This document shows positions 7,743 through 9,346 of a stretch of 9,346 nt of DNA, in pieces. The position numbers were made by a program, and so were the translations under genes. A model generated the notes under the pieces. It made no database searches and was not told the origin of the DNA. It was given only the letters and a program-made list of their open reading frames with translations. Source of the DNA: Deltaproteobacteria bacterium (GTDB lineage: Bacteria; Desulfobacterota_B; Binatia; Bin18); assembly GCA_012271025.1 (NCBI GenBank), contig JAAXHF010000358.1, positions 1-9,346 of the forward strand, written 5' to 3'. Numbering within the stretch: position 1 is the first letter of the stretch; each line of letters starts with the position of its first letter.

Positions 7743-8234
7743 GTGAACGCCAAAGACACGCCTCGGTGCAGGCGCGAAACAGTTGTACTCCGCGCCTGCA
7801 CCGAGGCAGACCTGCCGGCCATCCTCAACATCGAACGCGCCAGCTATCCGACCGCCTGGACGCGGACCGCTTTTGTCCACGAACTCCACAACCAGCACGG
7901 GCGTTTTGTGGTTGCCGAGCAGCACGGCCGCGTTGTCGGCTATGTGTGCAGCTGGCTGATTATTGACGAGGTCCATATCCTGAACATTGCCGTCCAGCCC
8001 GCGTGTCGCCGGCACGGGATTGGCCACGCCCTGCTGGGCCGGATCCTGGTCCAGGCCGGCCAGGCGGGAGCCCGGACGGCAAATCTTGAGGTCCGCCGCA
8101 GTAACCGCGCCGCGATTCGGCTGTACCAACAATGCGGCTTTGAGACGGTCAGTGTGCGGCGTGGGTATTATGCCGACGGCGAAGACGGGCTGCTCATGGT
8201 GAAAGCGATTGAAAAAGCGGGACAAACCCCGTAA
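7743..8234 (+). CDS. rimI: RimI-type GNAT N-acetyltransferase (ribosomal protein S18 alanine N-acetyltransferase)
   Basis: This 163-residue cytoplasmic enzyme belongs to the GNAT fold; RimI transfers acetyl from acetyl-CoA to the N-terminal alanine of ribosomal protein S18. Visible motifs: VLRACTEADLPAILNIE (15-31, first strand and helix), HILNIAVQPACRRHGIG (78-94) with the acetyl-CoA-binding R-R-H-G-I-G loop, and LEVRRSNRAAIRLYQQCGF (115-133). E116 and Y128 have the same 12-residue spacing as the catalytic Glu103 and Tyr115 described for Salmonella RimI. The RRGYY (139-143) and final L-L-M-V-K-A complete the family pattern. The start is a GTG at 7743 with only a weak upstream GGGACG. No later in-frame start precedes the first conserved strand, so this is the most reasonable choice, and translation may be coupled to the gene before it. 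A perfect 17-bp inverted repeat lies inside codons 6-22. The AddB-like gene follows after a 10-base gap. A paralogous GNAT with another substrate cannot be excluded. Confidence 0.88.
   Translation: MNAKDTPRCRRETVVLRACTEADLPAILNIERASYPTAWTRTAFVHELHNQHGRFVVAEQHGRVVGYVCSWLIIDEVHILNIAVQPACRRHGIGHALLGRILVQAGQAGARTANLEVRRSNRAAIRLYQQCGFETVSVRRGYYADGEDGLLMVKAIEKAGQTP
7760..7807 (+). repeat. Perfect 17-bp inverted repeat in the rimI 5' coding region
   Basis: The left arm GCCTCGGTGCAGGCGCG (7760-7776) is exactly complementary to the right arm (7791-7807) around a 14-base loop (7777-7790). As mRNA it would form a very stable, GC-rich hairpin beginning about 15 bases after the GTG start codon. No T-run follows, so it does not look like an intrinsic terminator. 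The right arm codes for conserved GNAT residues (R-A-C-T-E-A), and the left arm codes for the poorly conserved N-terminal extension. Confidence 0.85.
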
Positions 8235-8244
8235 GCAGGACAGC

Positions 8245-9346
8245 ATGCCCCAACGGCGCGTGTTTGTGACCGATGCGTTTGGCGTGTTGCAAGACGCCTG
8301 CGTTGCCGCCGTCCAAGCCGTCCAGACGGCCCAGTCCCTCAGCCCCCTGACCATCCTCGTGCCGCACGATTCCCTGGCCGAACACCTGCGCCAGGCCATT
8401 GCCCGGGCCGGACGCGGCCATCTTGGCGTACGATTTTTTACTCTAACCGATTTTGCCCGCGAGTGTGCCGAAGACCGCCTGGCCCGACACGGCTGGCGGC
8501 CGCTGCCACGGCTGGCGGCTCCGCTGATCATGAAACACCTGCTCGCCCAACTTGGGCCCGAGCACCTGTTCGGTGGTCTGGCCGACCAGCCCGGCTTCCC
8601 CGCCAGTGTGCTGACCACCCTGGCCGAGTGTAAAGACGCCGGCATCTCCGCAGACCATTTGCAGACCTTTGTGCCGCGGGCTCGGCTGACCGGCGCCTAC
8701 CGCGCTAAGATTGAAAGTCTCGCCACGCTGTACCACCACTACCAGCGCTTTCTCACCGAGCGGCGGCTGTACGACGAGCAGGACCTGCTGGACCAGGCCG
8801 CGCTTGGGTGTGATGCCCCGCCCGGCGCCGTGTTCGTCTACGGGTTTTCCGATTTCAGCCCGCTCCAGCGACGGCTGATTGCGGCCGCCCTGCAAGACCG
8901 TGATGGCCTGGTGTTCTTTCCCTGGCGGGCGGGCCAGGCGTATGCCTATGCCACGCCGACGCTGAGCTGGCTGCGCAGCCTGGGCCTGACCTACACCCCG
9001 CTGGCCCGGGCGGCCGAGTCGGAGCTGTCGCGGCTCCACCAGTCCCTTTTTGAAGAAGCGCTGCCTCGTGTCGCCTTGGCTGGCGCTGTTCCCCCTTCCG
9101 TCCGCTGCCTGGCCGCGCCGAGTGACAGCCGTGAGGCGCGTGAGATCAGTCGGACGGTGTTGTCTCTTGTCCGTGATCACCAGCTCCGTTTTTCCGAAAT
9201 TGGCATCGTCCTGCGCGACCCGGACCGCTACGGTCGCCTGCTGACCGAGACCTTCGATAATCTGGACATCCCGAGTTGGCTGTCTGGCGGTCTGCCGTTG
9301 CTCCACACCGCAGCCGGCCAAGCCCTGCACCTGTTGTGCCGCATGC
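8245..9346 (+). CDS. AddB/RecB-like PD-(D/E)XK nuclease family protein, N-terminal part
   Basis: From the ATG at 8245 the frame is open to the window edge: 367 residues plus one base, with the C-terminus outside. AGCAGGA just upstream is the ribosome binding site, and the rimI stop lies 10 bases away, so the genes are probably cotranscribed. The protein resembles the N-terminal helicase-like half of AddB-type proteins, which help process double-strand breaks for recombination. Supporting segments are L-T-I-L-V-P-H-D-S-L (35-44), F-F-T-L-T-D-F-A (64-71), VFVYGFSDFSPLQRRLI (196-212), DSREAREISRTVLSLV (294-309), FSEIGIVLRDPDRYGRLL (316-333) and the I-P-S-W-L-S-G-G-L-P-L run (342-352). There is no Walker A (G-x-x-G-x-G-K-T) near the N-terminus, where active family members carry it, so ATPase activity looks lost, as in RecC-like subunits. 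The expected nuclease domain would be past the edge. I leave the symbol empty because AddB and its relatives cannot be separated from this part alone. Confidence 0.8.
   Translation, partial: MPQRRVFVTDAFGVLQDACVAAVQAVQTAQSLSPLTILVPHDSLAEHLRQAIARAGRGHLGVRFFTLTDFARECAEDRLARHGWRPLPRLAAPLIMKHLLAQLGPEHLFGGLADQPGFPASVLTTLAECKDAGISADHLQTFVPRARLTGAYRAKIESLATLYHHYQRFLTERRLYDEQDLLDQAALGCDAPPGAVFVYGFSDFSPLQRRLIAAALQDRDGLVFFPWRAGQAYAYATPTLSWLRSLGLTYTPLARAAESELSRLHQSLFEEALPRVALAGAVPPSVRCLAAPSDSREAREISRTVLSLVRDHQLRFSEIGIVLRDPDRYGRLLTETFDNLDIPSWLSGGLPLLHTAAGQALHLLCRM

Noticed and set aside
8443..9330. Minus-strand open frame of 295 codons opposite the AddB-like gene, with a similar one at 7716-8645
   Set aside because: Both are antisense to genes with family motifs; their products are Gly/Arg/Gln-rich without domains.

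Overview
The window is GC-rich, gene-dense bacterial chromosome with no rRNA, tRNA, CRISPR array or insertion sequence that I could see. The gene set (ComEC, UvrC, a ComEA-like secreted protein, RimI, an AddB-type protein, a lipoprotein with a classical lipobox) indicates a Gram-negative-type bacterium. The Alvin-type ferredoxin module and the general protein style would fit an uncultured deltaproteobacterial-grade, Tectomicrobia-like or related lineage. That placement is a guess; no marker here fixes the taxon.

Layout. (1) Positions 1-786, minus strand: the N-terminal 262 residues of a CmcJ/NvfI-type putative non-haem iron oxygenase that runs off the left edge. (2) Positions 977-5337, minus strand: a two-gene operon, uvrC then comEC, joined by a 4-bp stop/start overlap. 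(3) Positions 5515-5796, plus strand: a small cysteine-rich lipoprotein, divergent from uvrC and convergent with the next gene. (4) Positions 5836-6156, minus strand: a secreted ComEA-like helix-hairpin-helix protein; a GC-rich hairpin lies between the two convergent genes. (5) Positions 6349-9346, plus strand: a probable operon of a ferredoxin/hydrophobic/Hsp20-like fusion protein, rimI, and an AddB-like gene that runs off the right edge.

How the genes relate. ComEC (inner-membrane DNA channel) and the ComEA-like protein (periplasmic DNA binding) are the two core DNA-uptake components. They lie about 2.4 kb apart in separate transcription units, with the repair nuclease gene uvrC and the lipoprotein gene between them. 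UvrC and the AddB-like protein belong to DNA repair and recombination. The most unusual gene is the fusion of a complete Alvin-type 2[4Fe-4S] ferredoxin to a hydrophobic region and an Hsp20-like beta domain. Its promoter region, shared with the ComEA-like gene, holds a 24-bp tandem direct repeat. A second striking structure is a perfect 17-bp inverted repeat inside the first codons of rimI. I found no evidence for a wholly new multigene system; the best candidates for novelty are the fusion protein, the tandem repeat and the rimI hairpin.
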